From an uncultured Muribaculaceae bacterium (GTDB lineage: Bacteria; Bacteroidota; Bacteroidia; Bacteroidales; Muribaculaceae): 53,921 nt of DNA. The stretch lies in contig CAJUKF010000014.1 in assembly GCA_910587355.1 (NCBI GenBank), positions 1 through 53,921 of the forward strand. The letters are read 5' to 3'. The notes under the pieces are model-generated. The model was not told where the DNA came from. It made no database searches and was given only the letters and a program-made list of their open reading frames with translations. Positions 7,590-16,369 of this stretch are shown one piece after another (positions within the stretch are counted from its first letter, which is position 1; the number at the start of each line of letters is the position of its first letter). The translations under genes and the position numbers were made by a program.

Positions 7590-7871
7590 ATGACTAAAGC
7601 TGACATCGTCAACGAAATTGCCCGCACAACCGGCCTCGAGAAAGCTGCTGTACTCGCAACTATCGAAAACTTCATGGAAATCGTAAAGGAGTCGCTTGCT
7701 TCAGGCGAAAACGTATATCTCCGCGGATTCGGTAGCTTCATCGTCAAGACTCGCTGCGAGAAAACTGCACGCAATATTTCGAAGAAAACCACTATCGTCA
7801 TTCCCGAACACAAAATACCCGCATTCAAGCCTGCCCGCGTATTCATGAACGAGGTTAAGGAGCGTCAGTAA
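7590..7871 (+). CDS. HU-family DNA-binding protein
   Basis: 93 aa, the usual HU/IHF length. It starts MTKADIVNEIARTTGLEKAAV with the dimerising helices, followed by the beta-arm region NVYLRGFGSFIVKTR and the KIPAFKPARVF end. HU dimers bend and compact DNA. Base composition matches its neighbours. It is followed after 87 nt by the tiny ribosomal protein gene and may share its transcript. Confidence 0.93.
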   Translation: MTKADIVNEIARTTGLEKAAVLATIENFMEIVKESLASGENVYLRGFGSFIVKTRCEKTARNISKKTTIVIPEHKIPAFKPARVFMNEVKERQ

Positions 7872-7958
7872 TCCAACCTTCGAAAACTTGAAATCGCGTA
7901 TTTTTTGTTCCACCACATATTAAATAACATATTTATTAATTTCTAAAGCGTAATTCAA

Positions 7959-8048
7959 ATGCCCAGCGGAAAGAAAAGAAAAGGCCATAAGATGGCCACT
8001 CACAAGCGCAAAAAACGTCTGAGAAAAAATCGTCATAAGAAGAAGTAA
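7959..8048 (+). CDS. Tiny ribosomal protein, bL38-like (AURKAIP1/COX24 domain)
   Basis: A 29-residue, extremely basic protein, MPSGKKRKGHKMATHKRKKR to ...RHKKK, with ATG at 7959 and TAA at 8046-8048. It closely matches the short protein conserved across Bacteroidetes and annotated as AURKAIP1/COX24-domain; I believe it is the protein named bL38 in the Flavobacterium ribosome structure (from memory). It would bind rRNA. It is easily missed because of its length. It lies between HU and RNase E/G, the latter being the rRNA-processing enzyme. Confidence 0.85.
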   Translation: MPSGKKRKGHKMATHKRKKRLRKNRHKKK

Positions 8049-8300
8049 GCAGAGACTTTCACCTTCTCTGCCAATGAGTAGCCTCTGCAGATATTTGCCC
8101 GGGCTACGTTCATTGATTTACTTCCGATTCTAATGATTTTTTCGCACGCGACATACCGTGCCGTCATTTAACGCTAACATAAACAAGAACAAAATTCAGG
8201 TCGCTTCCTCCGACCGGGCGGCGATTCTGATGTTTTGTTCTTTGTTTTTATAGGCACCACTGTCGCACCCTTCCTTAATCTCATTCCCCATAATTAAAAG

Positions 8301-10496
8301 ATGAAAAGCGAACTGATAGTAGACGTGCAGCCTGCCGAGGTTTCCGCAGCTCTGCTTGAAGACGGCCGTCTGGTAAGTCTTCAGAAGGAGGCGCGAAACA
8401 TACAGTATGCTGTCGGCGACATTTATCTGGCAAAAGTGAAAAAACTTATGCCGGGTTTAAATGCCGCGTTCGTAAATGTGGGGTATGAAAAAGATGCATT
8501 CCTGCATTATCTCGACCTCGGCGCTCACTTCGCGACCTATGCCGAATTTCTGAAACAACTTTTTGCCGACCGCAAACGTCTCCCCAAACTATCGCAGCTC
8601 AAACCACTGCCCGATATCGACAAGCACGGTTCTGTTTCCGATGCACTTGTTCCCGGACAAGAGCTGCTCGTACAGATTGTCAAAGAGCCGATTTCTTCCA
8701 AAGGTCCGCGTCTTACTACCGAGATTTCTTTCACCGGACGATATCTGGTGCTTACTCCTTTCGCCGACAAGATTTCCATATCGCAGAAAATCAAATCTTC
8801 AGAAGAAAAGATTCGTCTCCGTCAGCTGATTGACAGTATCAAACCACGTAATTTCGGTGTTATAGTCCGTACATCGGCAGAAGGCAAAAAAGTAGCCGAG
8901 CTCAACCATGAGCTTAAAAGTCTCATTCAGGCTTTTGAGGAAGCCTGCGCAAAAGCTCAGCGCGCCCAGGCTCCGGCTCTCGTTTTTGAAGAACAAAACC
9001 GTGTAGTTGGTATTCTCCGCGATGTTTTCAGTCCTTCTTTCGAAAATATTTACGTCAATGATTCCGACACATACGACCAGTTGCGCAAGTATGTGAACCT
9101 CATCGACCCCGAAAGAGCCGGTATTGTGAAGCTGTATGATAAGGATACGCCTATTTTCGACAATTTCAGCGTAACAAGGCAAATCAAGTCATCCTTCGGC
9201 AAGACAGTATCATTCAAATCGGGTGCATATATCATCATCGAGACTACCGAGGCTCTTCACGTAATTGATGTCAACTCAGGCAACCGCTCGAAAGCAGGCA
9301 ACGACCAGGAGACAAACGCTCTTGAAGTAAATCTCCGTGCCGCGGACGAAATAGCGCGCCAACTGCGACTTCGCGATATGGGTGGTATCATCGTGGTTGA
9401 CTTCATAGACATGGCCAAGCCGGAGCACCGTCAGGAGCTCTATGAACATATGCGCGAGGTCATGGCGAACGACCGCGCCCGCCACAACATATTACCTCTC
9501 AGCAAATTCGGACTGATGCAAATCACACGTCAGCGCGTGCGCCCGGCTCTTGATGTCCGAGTCAACGAACAATGCCCGTCATGCGGAGGTAAAGGTGAGG
9601 TCGGCCCCTCGATTCTATTCACCGACACGCTTTTCGACAAACTCGAATACATGGTAAAGAATCTCGGTATGCGCGATTTTATCATGTATGTGCATCCTTT
9701 TGTAGAGGCATATCTGAAGAAAGGTCTCTTCCACACAATTTACGGTTCCTGGCGCAGCAAGTTAGGCCGATGCTTTAAAATCATGCCCGACGAATCAATG
9801 GCTTATCTACAATACAGACTCGTCGACAAAGAGCGCAATGAGGTGATAGTCCGCGATGAAAAGGATGAAGGCCATACAAGCGCTGCCAAAACGGCTGACA
9901 AGCGCAAGCGAAGTGAAGAAAATGTTTCGGATGAGAACGATAATAAGACCAAACCCTCCCCGAAGCCTAAACAACAGGTAAAGCAACCACAGGAATCTAC
10001 CGAGGATACTGCCGCAGCACCTTCACGTCAGACCAAAGCAAAACAGATTCAGCCTAAACCAAAACCACAGGATAAACAACCGGAATCCGACAAGGAATCA
10101 CGCCTGGAGAAAAAGCTGCTCAAGGCTCACGAAGAACAGCCTGAAGTGTCTGTTGAAGTTTTGCCGTTGGCCGACAAAGTCGAAAACACGTCTCTCGAAA
10201 CAAACCAGACTCCCCTGTCCGACACAGAAGACCTTTTCAACGAATTGGTACCGGTATCATCCGACATTCAGACTTTATCTACGGAATTGAAAAACACCGG
10301 CTCCGATACTTACGACCCGGATTATACCGACAATATGGACGAAGACCAGGCCCCGGATACATCGGATACAGATACCGCAACTGTCGATTCGGAAGCAAAA
10401 TCTTCCGCGACAAAAAAAAGACGTCGACGCAGACGCCGCAAGCCGACAGCCGCGTCAGACACCTCCTCCGATGCCGGCGACCCATCACAGGAATAA
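8301..10496 (+). CDS. rng: Ribonuclease E/G
   Basis: 731 aa. An N-terminal S1-type RNA-binding region (about 35-140) is followed by the RNase H-like and DNase I-like catalytic core. The two Mg-binding aspartates sit in IDVNSG and GGIIVVDFIDM (about 320 and 365), and CPSCGGKGEV (about 425) is the Zn link used for multimerisation. After about residue 525 comes a long acidic, Lys/Pro/Gln-rich disordered tail ending in a KKRRRRRRRK block, unlike short E. coli RNase G. The tail probably binds RNA or partners. The enzyme processes rRNA and decays mRNA. A strong terminator follows. Confidence 0.92.
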   Translation: MKSELIVDVQPAEVSAALLEDGRLVSLQKEARNIQYAVGDIYLAKVKKLMPGLNAAFVNVGYEKDAFLHYLDLGAHFATYAEFLKQLFADRKRLPKLSQLKPLPDIDKHGSVSDALVPGQELLVQIVKEPISSKGPRLTTEISFTGRYLVLTPFADKISISQKIKSSEEKIRLRQLIDSIKPRNFGVIVRTSAEGKKVAELNHELKSLIQAFEEACAKAQRAQAPALVFEEQNRVVGILRDVFSPSFENIYVNDSDTYDQLRKYVNLIDPERAGIVKLYDKDTPIFDNFSVTRQIKSSFGKTVSFKSGAYIIIETTEALHVIDVNSGNRSKAGNDQETNALEVNLRAADEIARQLRLRDMGGIIVVDFIDMAKPEHRQELYEHMREVMANDRARHNILPLSKFGLMQITRQRVRPALDVRVNEQCPSCGGKGEVGPSILFTDTLFDKLEYMVKNLGMRDFIMYVHPFVEAYLKKGLFHTIYGSWRSKLGRCFKIMPDESMAYLQYRLVDKERNEVIVRDEKDEGHTSAAKTADKRKRSEENVSDENDNKTKPSPKPKQQVKQPQESTEDTAAAPSRQTKAKQIQPKPKPQDKQPESDKESRLEKKLLKAHEEQPEVSVEVLPLADKVENTSLETNQTPLSDTEDLFNELVPVSSDIQTLSTELKNTGSDTYDPDYTDNMDEDQAPDTSDTDTATVDSEAKSSATKKRRRRRRRKPTAASDTSSDAGDPSQE

Positions 10497-10514
10497 ATCT
10501 TTTATACCCCTTGT

Positions 10515-10548
10515 AAATGCGTTCCTCTATACGGGGAGCGCATTTTTT
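10515..10548 (+). terminator. Rho-independent terminator of RNase E/G
   Basis: AAATGCG (10515-10521) pairs with CGCATTT (10539-10545), extended inward by TTCCT/GGGGAG with wobble pairs, and runs into TTTTTT. It starts 18 nt behind the stop and separates RNase E/G from menA. Confidence 0.85.
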
Positions 10549-10566
10549 AAATATCAAACTACGCTT

Positions 10567-11442
10567 ATGAAAAATATAAAATACTGGATAGAAGCTATGC
10601 GCCTGCGCACTCTACCCGTATCAGTGGCGGGAGTCATCACTGCAATAGGATATAGTATATCGTCCGATACTTTCAAATGGCTGCCGGCCCTGCTCTGCCT
10701 CACTTTCGCTGTATTATGTCAGATTGCATCAAATTTTGCCAACGAATATTATGACTACAAGGCAGGCCGCGACCGTATAGGCCGCGAAGGTCCGAGACGT
10801 GGAGTCACCGAAGGCGACATCGCTCCGACAGCAATGAAACGGGCAATATATGCAGTTTTGGCAGCAGCTGCACTCACAGGCCTCTCGCTCACATTGTGGG
10901 GCGGATTGTGGCTGACAGGTGCCGGAATTCTTATCGGCGCAGGGGTGCTTGCATACAGCACCGGACCCTGGCCGCTGTCGACACATTGCCTCGGAGAAGT
11001 AGCTGTAGTATTCTTTTTCGGCATAATTCCGGTAAATCTCACATATTACGTTCAGTCTCTCCAATGGTCTGCAGATGTATTCCTCGGGTCGCTTGCCATC
11101 GGTCTTATGGGCGCAAATGTACTGATAGTGAATAATTATCGCGACATTGCGGATGACATCGCCGTTGGCAAACATACTCTGGCTACAACTTTCGGACGCA
11201 AGGCTATGCTCGCGTTGTATTTCTGCAATGCTTTGGGCGCCGCTCTATTCATGTGGACCGTGTGGGCGTACAATGGCATAGGCTGGCTTGCGGTCCCTGT
11301 CGCATATCTGGTTTGCTCTGCGGCCGTTACAACGGCTATACGCCGAGCCGACGGGGCGCGTCTGACACCTTTTCTCGGCATTACAGCCGTGCTTATGCTT
11401 TTATATTCAGTTTGTTTTTGCGTCATGTGTTCGATGAAATAA
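10567..11442 (+). CDS. menA: 1,4-dihydroxy-2-naphthoate polyprenyltransferase
   Basis: 291 aa from the ATG at 10567; the open frame reaches back into RNase E/G and its terminator, so that start is rejected. UbiA-type membrane prenyltransferase with the two Asp-rich motifs NEYYDYKAGRD (about 47-57) and NNYRDIADD (about 179-187) and eight or so membrane segments. It joins a polyprenyl chain to 1,4-dihydroxy-2-naphthoate in menaquinone synthesis. No other men genes are in the window. Other UbiA prenyltransferases are less likely. Confidence 0.88.
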   Translation: MKNIKYWIEAMRLRTLPVSVAGVITAIGYSISSDTFKWLPALLCLTFAVLCQIASNFANEYYDYKAGRDRIGREGPRRGVTEGDIAPTAMKRAIYAVLAAAALTGLSLTLWGGLWLTGAGILIGAGVLAYSTGPWPLSTHCLGEVAVVFFFGIIPVNLTYYVQSLQWSADVFLGSLAIGLMGANVLIVNNYRDIADDIAVGKHTLATTFGRKAMLALYFCNALGAALFMWTVWAYNGIGWLAVPVAYLVCSAAVTTAIRRADGARLTPFLGITAVLMLLYSVCFCVMCSMK

Positions 11443-11483
11443 TTTGGCTCGAATTTTAGTTGTCAGCATTCAACTTTTCCGAT

Positions 11484-11500
11484 GAATCAACCATTGATTC
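11484..11500. promoter_or_regulatory. Perfect dyad upstream of purL, possible operator
   Basis: GAATCAACCATTGATTC is a 7-bp perfect inverted repeat around CCA. It lies 41 nt upstream of the purL -33 box and lacks a T-run, so it is less like a terminator than a protein-binding site. No regulator is known to me for it. Confidence 0.35.
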
Positions 11501-11541
11501 ACAACGCATTGAGAATATCAATGAATAATTTTAAAAAAGTC

Positions 11542-11573
11542 TTTGGCGCAAGGGAATTTTTTTGTTAATTTTG
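11542..11573 (+). promoter_or_regulatory. purL promoter
   Basis: TTTG (11542-11545), a 20-nt spacer and TAATTTTG (11566-11573) match the Bacteroidetes consensus exactly. Transcription should begin near 11579, giving a leader of about 24 nt. Confidence 0.8.
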
Positions 11574-11602
11574 CAGACAGAAAACCAAGACATATCACAC
11601 CA

Positions 11603-14600
11603 ATGGTCGTATTTTTCACCAGCAACGATGGCCGCGTCTACGCAGTGGACGCCAACCATTCTTTCGAAGCCGGAGAGATAGAACGTCTCAGCTGGCTTTT
11701 CGGAAACGCTCATCCTCTCTCTGAGGGTGCGCACCTTCCCGGCACATATGTCGGGCCTCGCAAAGAGATGATTTCCCCTTGGAGCACAAATGCCGTTGAG
11801 ATTACTCAGAATATGGGTCTCGGCGGCATTTCGCGTATAGAAATGTTCGTACCGGCAGGCAATCAGCCTAAGTATGACCCCATGCTCCAGACTGTTTATA
11901 CCAATCCAGGAGCAGATGTATTCTGTATCGATGCCCAACCTGCGCCTCAGGAACACATTGCCGACATTCACGAATATAATCAGCGTGAAGGTCTCGCACT
12001 TAGCGCTGAAGAGGAAGACTACCTCGACGGTCTCTCAAAACGTCTCGGACGACTGCTCACAGACAGCGAGGTCTTCGGTTTTTCACAGGTCAACTCCGAG
12101 CACTGCCGTCACAAAATTTTCAACGGCACATTCATCATTGATGGCGTTGAGAAACCCTCGTCGCTCTTCCAGTTAATCAAACGCACCAGTAAGGTTAACT
12201 CAAAAGGTCTCGTATCGGCTTATAAAGACAATGTTGCATTTGTCGAGGGTCCTGATGTATATCAGTTCGCACCCGAGTGCGGTGACAAACCATCATATTT
12301 CAGCGAACGCAAAATCAACACTGTGCTTTCACTCAAAGCCGAGACCCACAACTTCCCCACTACCGTAGAGCCTTTCAACGGCGCTGCTACCGGCAGCGGC
12401 GGCGAAATTCGCGACCGCCTCGGTGGCGGACGCGCATCGCTTCCTCTTGCCGGTACCGCTGTGTACATGACTTCATATCCGCGATTCGACGGCTATACAC
12501 GTAGCTGGGAAAGCGCAATCAATCCCCGTAAGTGGCTCTATCAGACTCCTGCCGACATTCTTATCAAGGCATCCAACGGCGCTTCTGATTTCGGCAATAA
12601 ATTCGGCCAGCCACTCATCTGCGGCTCTCTGCTTACTTTCGAGCACGCCGAAGGCCCCCGCATTTACGGATACGACAAAGTAATCATGCTTGCAGGCGGC
12701 GTGGGTTATGCCACTGCCGACCAGGCAATCAAGGGCGAACCGGTAGCCGGACAGTCTGTTGTACTTGCCGGCGGAGACAATTACCGAATCGGTATGGGCG
12801 GTGGTGCCGTATCGTCGGTTGATACAGGCCGTTATGCAGGCGCTATCGAACTCAATGCCGTACAGCGTGCCAATCCAGAGATGCAGAAGCGTGTAGCCAA
12901 CCTCATACGCGCACTCGCAGAAAGCACATCCAACCCTATCGTATCAATTCATGACCATGGTGCAGGCGGTCATCTCAACGCTCTGTCGGAACTCATCGAA
13001 GACACAGGCGGCAATATCGACATCAACGCCCTTCCCATAGGCGACCCCACCCTCTCAGATAAAGAAATCATAGGCAACGAGAGCCAGGAGCGCATGGGAT
13101 TTGTAATAAATCCTGAAGACATACCTCTTGTAGAACGTATTGCCCAGCGCGAACGCGCTCCTCTGTACGTCGTAGGCAAGACTACGGATGACCATCGTCT
13201 GCACTTCGGCCGCAAAGACGGCGAAGCCGCTATTGATTTGGCTGTGACCGATATGCTCGGTAACCCTCCGAAAACAGTCATCACCGATACAACCACGACA
13301 CCCGAATTCGGCGAAGCCGCATATGAGCAGGAGAAAATTTCAGAGTATATCGACCGCGTGCTCAGTGTCGATGCCGTTGCCTGCAAAGACTGGCTTACCA
13401 ACAAGGTCGACCGCAGCGTCACAGGCCGAGTAGCCCGTCAGCAGTGTCTGGGTCGTCTCCAGCTCCCTCTCAGCGATTTCGGAGCGGTTGCTCTCGATTA
13501 CCGTGGCCGCTCGGGTATAGCCACATCTATCGGTCATGCTCCGCAGGTAGCACTGGTCGACGCGGCGGCTGCCTCACGTCTCGCTGTAGCCGAAGCCCTC
13601 ACCAACCTCGTAGGAGCCGGTATCGCCGGAAACATATCCAGGGTATCTCTCAGTGCCAACTGGATGTGGCCTTGCAAAAACCCGGGCGAAGATGCTGCTC
13701 TTTACCGTGCCGTTGAGGCCTGCAGCGATTTCGTATGCAGCATAGGCTGTAACATACCCACCGGCAAGGACAGTCTCTCAATGACTCAGAAATACCACGA
13801 CGGCACAAAAGTGACCGCGCCCGGCACTGTGATTATTTCTGCTTCGGCTGAGCGTCGTGCCTGCACTCTCAAGCCTACTCCGGTACTCAACACCACGCTC
13901 AACTCGACATTATATTATATCGACTTCAGCTCATGCAAACTCGCCCTCGGCGGCTCCGCGCTGTCACAGACACTCGGCAAGGCCGGAGGTAGTACTCCTG
14001 ATGTTGCTGACCCCGCTTATTTTGCAAAGGCTTTCAATACCGTCAATGCCATGGTCAACGCCGATGTTGTCGAGGCCATTCACGACGTAAGTGCCGGTGG
14101 ACTTGTCACTGCACTGCTGGAGATGTGCTTCGCCAATACAAAGGGTGGTCTCAACATGTACACCGACGGATTCAGCATGTATGGCGAGAGCGACCTTGTA
14201 AAAATTCTCTTTGCCGAGAATCCGGCAGTTCTCATTCAGGTTACCGACCGCATGAAAGAGCGTGCTGAAGCCATGCTCGACAAGGCACATCTGCGTTATT
14301 TCCCGATAGCATCGCCTTCGAAAGAAAATGTGCTTACAATTACCCATAGCGACAACCGCACGATACTCGTATCTATTCCTGCCGCACGTCGCCGTTGGTT
14401 CGAGCCTTCTTTCCGTTTCGACCTTCTGCAGACAGCTCCCTCATGCGCCGAAAGCCGTTTTGCAAACTTTGACAAACAGCCGCTTGTGTTCCGCATGCCG
14501 GCCGGCTTCGACGGCACATTCGACAGCATGAAGATTTCGCCGCGTCGCCGCACCAAATCAGGCGTCAAGGCTGCTATTATCCGTGAGAAAGGTGTCAACG

Positions 14601-15343
14601 GCGACAGAGAAATGGCTTATTCACTCCACCTTGCAGGCTTTGATGTCAAAGACGTTCATATGACCGACCTTATGAGCGGCCGCGAGACACTTGATGACAT
14701 AAGCATGATAGTATTCTGCGGAGGCTTCTCTAACAGTGATGTCCTCGGTTCGGCCAAGGGCTGGGCCAGCGGCTTCAAATGGAATGAGACCGCACGTGCT
14801 ACACTTGAGCGCTTCTATTCGCGTCCCGACACCCTCAGTCTCGGCGTATGCAACGGCTGTCAGCTTATGATTGAACTCGACCTTCTCGGTGCTGGCACCA
14901 CAGAATCGGGCGAGCCACGAGTTAAGATGATGCACAACAACTCGGGCAAATTCGAGTCAACTTTCGTATCAATCAAAATACCGCGCAACCATACAGTGAT
15001 GTTCGGAAGCCTTTCTGGCACCACAGCAGGCATCTGGGTAGCCCACGGTGAAGGTCGTTTCAATTTCACCGAGAGCCGTAAGCCATCTAAAGTGAAGATT
15101 GCCGCTAAATACGAATATTCGGCATATCCGGGCAATCCCAACGGCAGCGTGCACAATATCGCGGCGCTCGCCTCAGCCAACGGTCGTCATCTGGCAATCA
15201 TGCCGCATCTCGAGCGCGCTATCTTCCCCTGGCAATGGGCTCACTATCCCGCATCACGCGCCAACGACGAAGTGGCAGTCTGGCTGCAGGCTTTTGTCAA
15301 TGCACGCAAGTGGTGTGAGAAAGCTCTCAAGAAAGCAAAATAA
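11603..15343 (+). CDS. purL: Phosphoribosylformylglycinamidine synthase, single-chain
   Basis: 1246 aa from the ATG at 11603. The open frame reaches a TTG at 11543, but that lies inside the promoter. Fourth step of purine synthesis: FGAR, glutamine and ATP give FGAM. The long form carries the N-terminal PurS-like part (1-150), linker with SEHCRHKIF, two AIRS/PurM-like domains (HNFPTTVEPFNGAATGSGGE) and a C-terminal class I glutaminase with the nucleophile in SLGVCNGCQ (Cys about 1083) and the His/Glu pair in MPHLERAIFPWQW. It stands alone, not in a pur operon. Confidence 0.96.
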   Translation: MVVFFTSNDGRVYAVDANHSFEAGEIERLSWLFGNAHPLSEGAHLPGTYVGPRKEMISPWSTNAVEITQNMGLGGISRIEMFVPAGNQPKYDPMLQTVYTNPGADVFCIDAQPAPQEHIADIHEYNQREGLALSAEEEDYLDGLSKRLGRLLTDSEVFGFSQVNSEHCRHKIFNGTFIIDGVEKPSSLFQLIKRTSKVNSKGLVSAYKDNVAFVEGPDVYQFAPECGDKPSYFSERKINTVLSLKAETHNFPTTVEPFNGAATGSGGEIRDRLGGGRASLPLAGTAVYMTSYPRFDGYTRSWESAINPRKWLYQTPADILIKASNGASDFGNKFGQPLICGSLLTFEHAEGPRIYGYDKVIMLAGGVGYATADQAIKGEPVAGQSVVLAGGDNYRIGMGGGAVSSVDTGRYAGAIELNAVQRANPEMQKRVANLIRALAESTSNPIVSIHDHGAGGHLNALSELIEDTGGNIDINALPIGDPTLSDKEIIGNESQERMGFVINPEDIPLVERIAQRERAPLYVVGKTTDDHRLHFGRKDGEAAIDLAVTDMLGNPPKTVITDTTTTPEFGEAAYEQEKISEYIDRVLSVDAVACKDWLTNKVDRSVTGRVARQQCLGRLQLPLSDFGAVALDYRGRSGIATSIGHAPQVALVDAAAASRLAVAEALTNLVGAGIAGNISRVSLSANWMWPCKNPGEDAALYRAVEACSDFVCSIGCNIPTGKDSLSMTQKYHDGTKVTAPGTVIISASAERRACTLKPTPVLNTTLNSTLYYIDFSSCKLALGGSALSQTLGKAGGSTPDVADPAYFAKAFNTVNAMVNADVVEAIHDVSAGGLVTALLEMCFANTKGGLNMYTDGFSMYGESDLVKILFAENPAVLIQVTDRMKERAEAMLDKAHLRYFPIASPSKENVLTITHSDNRTILVSIPAARRRWFEPSFRFDLLQTAPSCAESRFANFDKQPLVFRMPAGFDGTFDSMKISPRRRTKSGVKAAIIREKGVNGDREMAYSLHLAGFDVKDVHMTDLMSGRETLDDISMIVFCGGFSNSDVLGSAKGWASGFKWNETARATLERFYSRPDTLSLGVCNGCQLMIELDLLGAGTTESGEPRVKMMHNNSGKFESTFVSIKIPRNHTVMFGSLSGTTAGIWVAHGEGRFNFTESRKPSKVKIAAKYEYSAYPGNPNGSVHNIAALASANGRHLAIMPHLERAIFPWQWAHYPASRANDEVAVWLQAFVNARKWCEKALKKAK

Positions 15344-15395
15344 AGTGGCATTAAGCAATTTTAACTCACTTTGGGGCCGCGAAAGCCTTAAATCT

Positions 15396-15426
15396 TTTGG
15401 CGTACTGTCAAAATTGAGTAATTTTG
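15396..15426 (+). promoter_or_regulatory. Promoter of the etfBA-acd operon
   Basis: TTTG (15396-15399), a 19-nt spacer and TAATTTTG (15419-15426) match the consensus. The start ATG of etfB is 47 nt further on. Confidence 0.8.
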
Positions 15427-15472
15427 CAAATATCTATCTACTGATTACAAAATAACGCTAAATACATTTTCT

Positions 15473-16345
15473 ATGAGTTTAAACATCATAGTGCTCGCGA
15501 AGCAGGTGCCCGACACCCGTAACGTAGGCAAAGATGCCATGAAGGAAGACGGCACAATCAACCGTGCCGCATTACCTGCAATTTTCAATCCCGAGGACCT
15601 CAATGCCCTCGAGCAGGCTCTTCGGCTTAAAGAAACTCATCCCGGCAGCAAAGTGACTATGCTCACCATGGGTCTACCCCGCGCAGCCGAGGTCGTTCGC
15701 GAAGCCATTTACCGTGGCGCAGACGCAGGCATTGTACTCACCGACCGCGCACTCGGCGGCGCCGACACACTGGCAACGTCATACTCGCTGGCTCAGGCCG
15801 TAAAGAAATTCGGCAACTACGACATAATTCTCGGCGGCCGTCAGGCTATCGACGGCGATACCGCCCAGGTGGGCCCCCAGATTGCCGAGAAACTCGGTAT
15901 TCCTCAGGTTACATATGCCGAAGATATTGTCGGGGTTAAAAACGGCAAAGTGACAGTAAAACGCCGTCTTGAGCACGGCGTCGAGACTGTGGTCGCTCCC
16001 CTTCCCTGTGTTGTTACAGTGAACGGCTCGGCAGCCGAATGCCGCCCCCGCAATGCAAAACGAGTAATGAAATACAAATATGCCGCTTCAACATCCGAAG
16101 TGAAAGGACTGGGCGAAGTCGCAGCCGCACGTGTGGCTGCTTATCCCGAGCTCAATATTCCCGAGTGGAGCGCAGCTTATGTCGAAGCCGACCCCTCACA
16201 GATTGGTCTCGCCGGTTCTCCTACTAAAGTAAAGGCTATCGAGAATGTGGTATTCACCGCCAAAGAAAGCCGTCGTCTCGAAAACAACGACCAACAGATT
16301 GAAGAACTTATCAAAGAGCTCATCGTCAACCATACCATCGGCTAA
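15473..16345 (+). CDS. etfB: Electron transfer flavoprotein subunit beta
   Basis: 290 aa. It begins LNIIVLAKQVPDTRNVGKDAM, characteristic of EtfB/FixA, and has ILGGRQAIDGDTAQVGPQIAE, the family signature, at about 121-141. It forms a heterodimer with EtfA and takes electrons from the dehydrogenase encoded third in the operon. In anaerobes some EtfAB pairs bifurcate electrons with NADH; the sequence alone does not settle this. 24 nt separate it from etfA. Confidence 0.93.
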   Translation: MSLNIIVLAKQVPDTRNVGKDAMKEDGTINRAALPAIFNPEDLNALEQALRLKETHPGSKVTMLTMGLPRAAEVVREAIYRGADAGIVLTDRALGGADTLATSYSLAQAVKKFGNYDIILGGRQAIDGDTAQVGPQIAEKLGIPQVTYAEDIVGVKNGKVTVKRRLEHGVETVVAPLPCVVTVNGSAAECRPRNAKRVMKYKYAASTSEVKGLGEVAAARVAAYPELNIPEWSAAYVEADPSQIGLAGSPTKVKAIENVVFTAKESRRLENNDQQIEELIKELIVNHTIG

Positions 16346-16369
16346 CGCCTTTTTACCAATTTTATCACA

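Noticed and set aside
11543..11602. TTG start 60 nt upstream for purL
   Set aside because: It lies inside the -33/-7 promoter region; the ATG at 11603 gives the conserved N-terminus.
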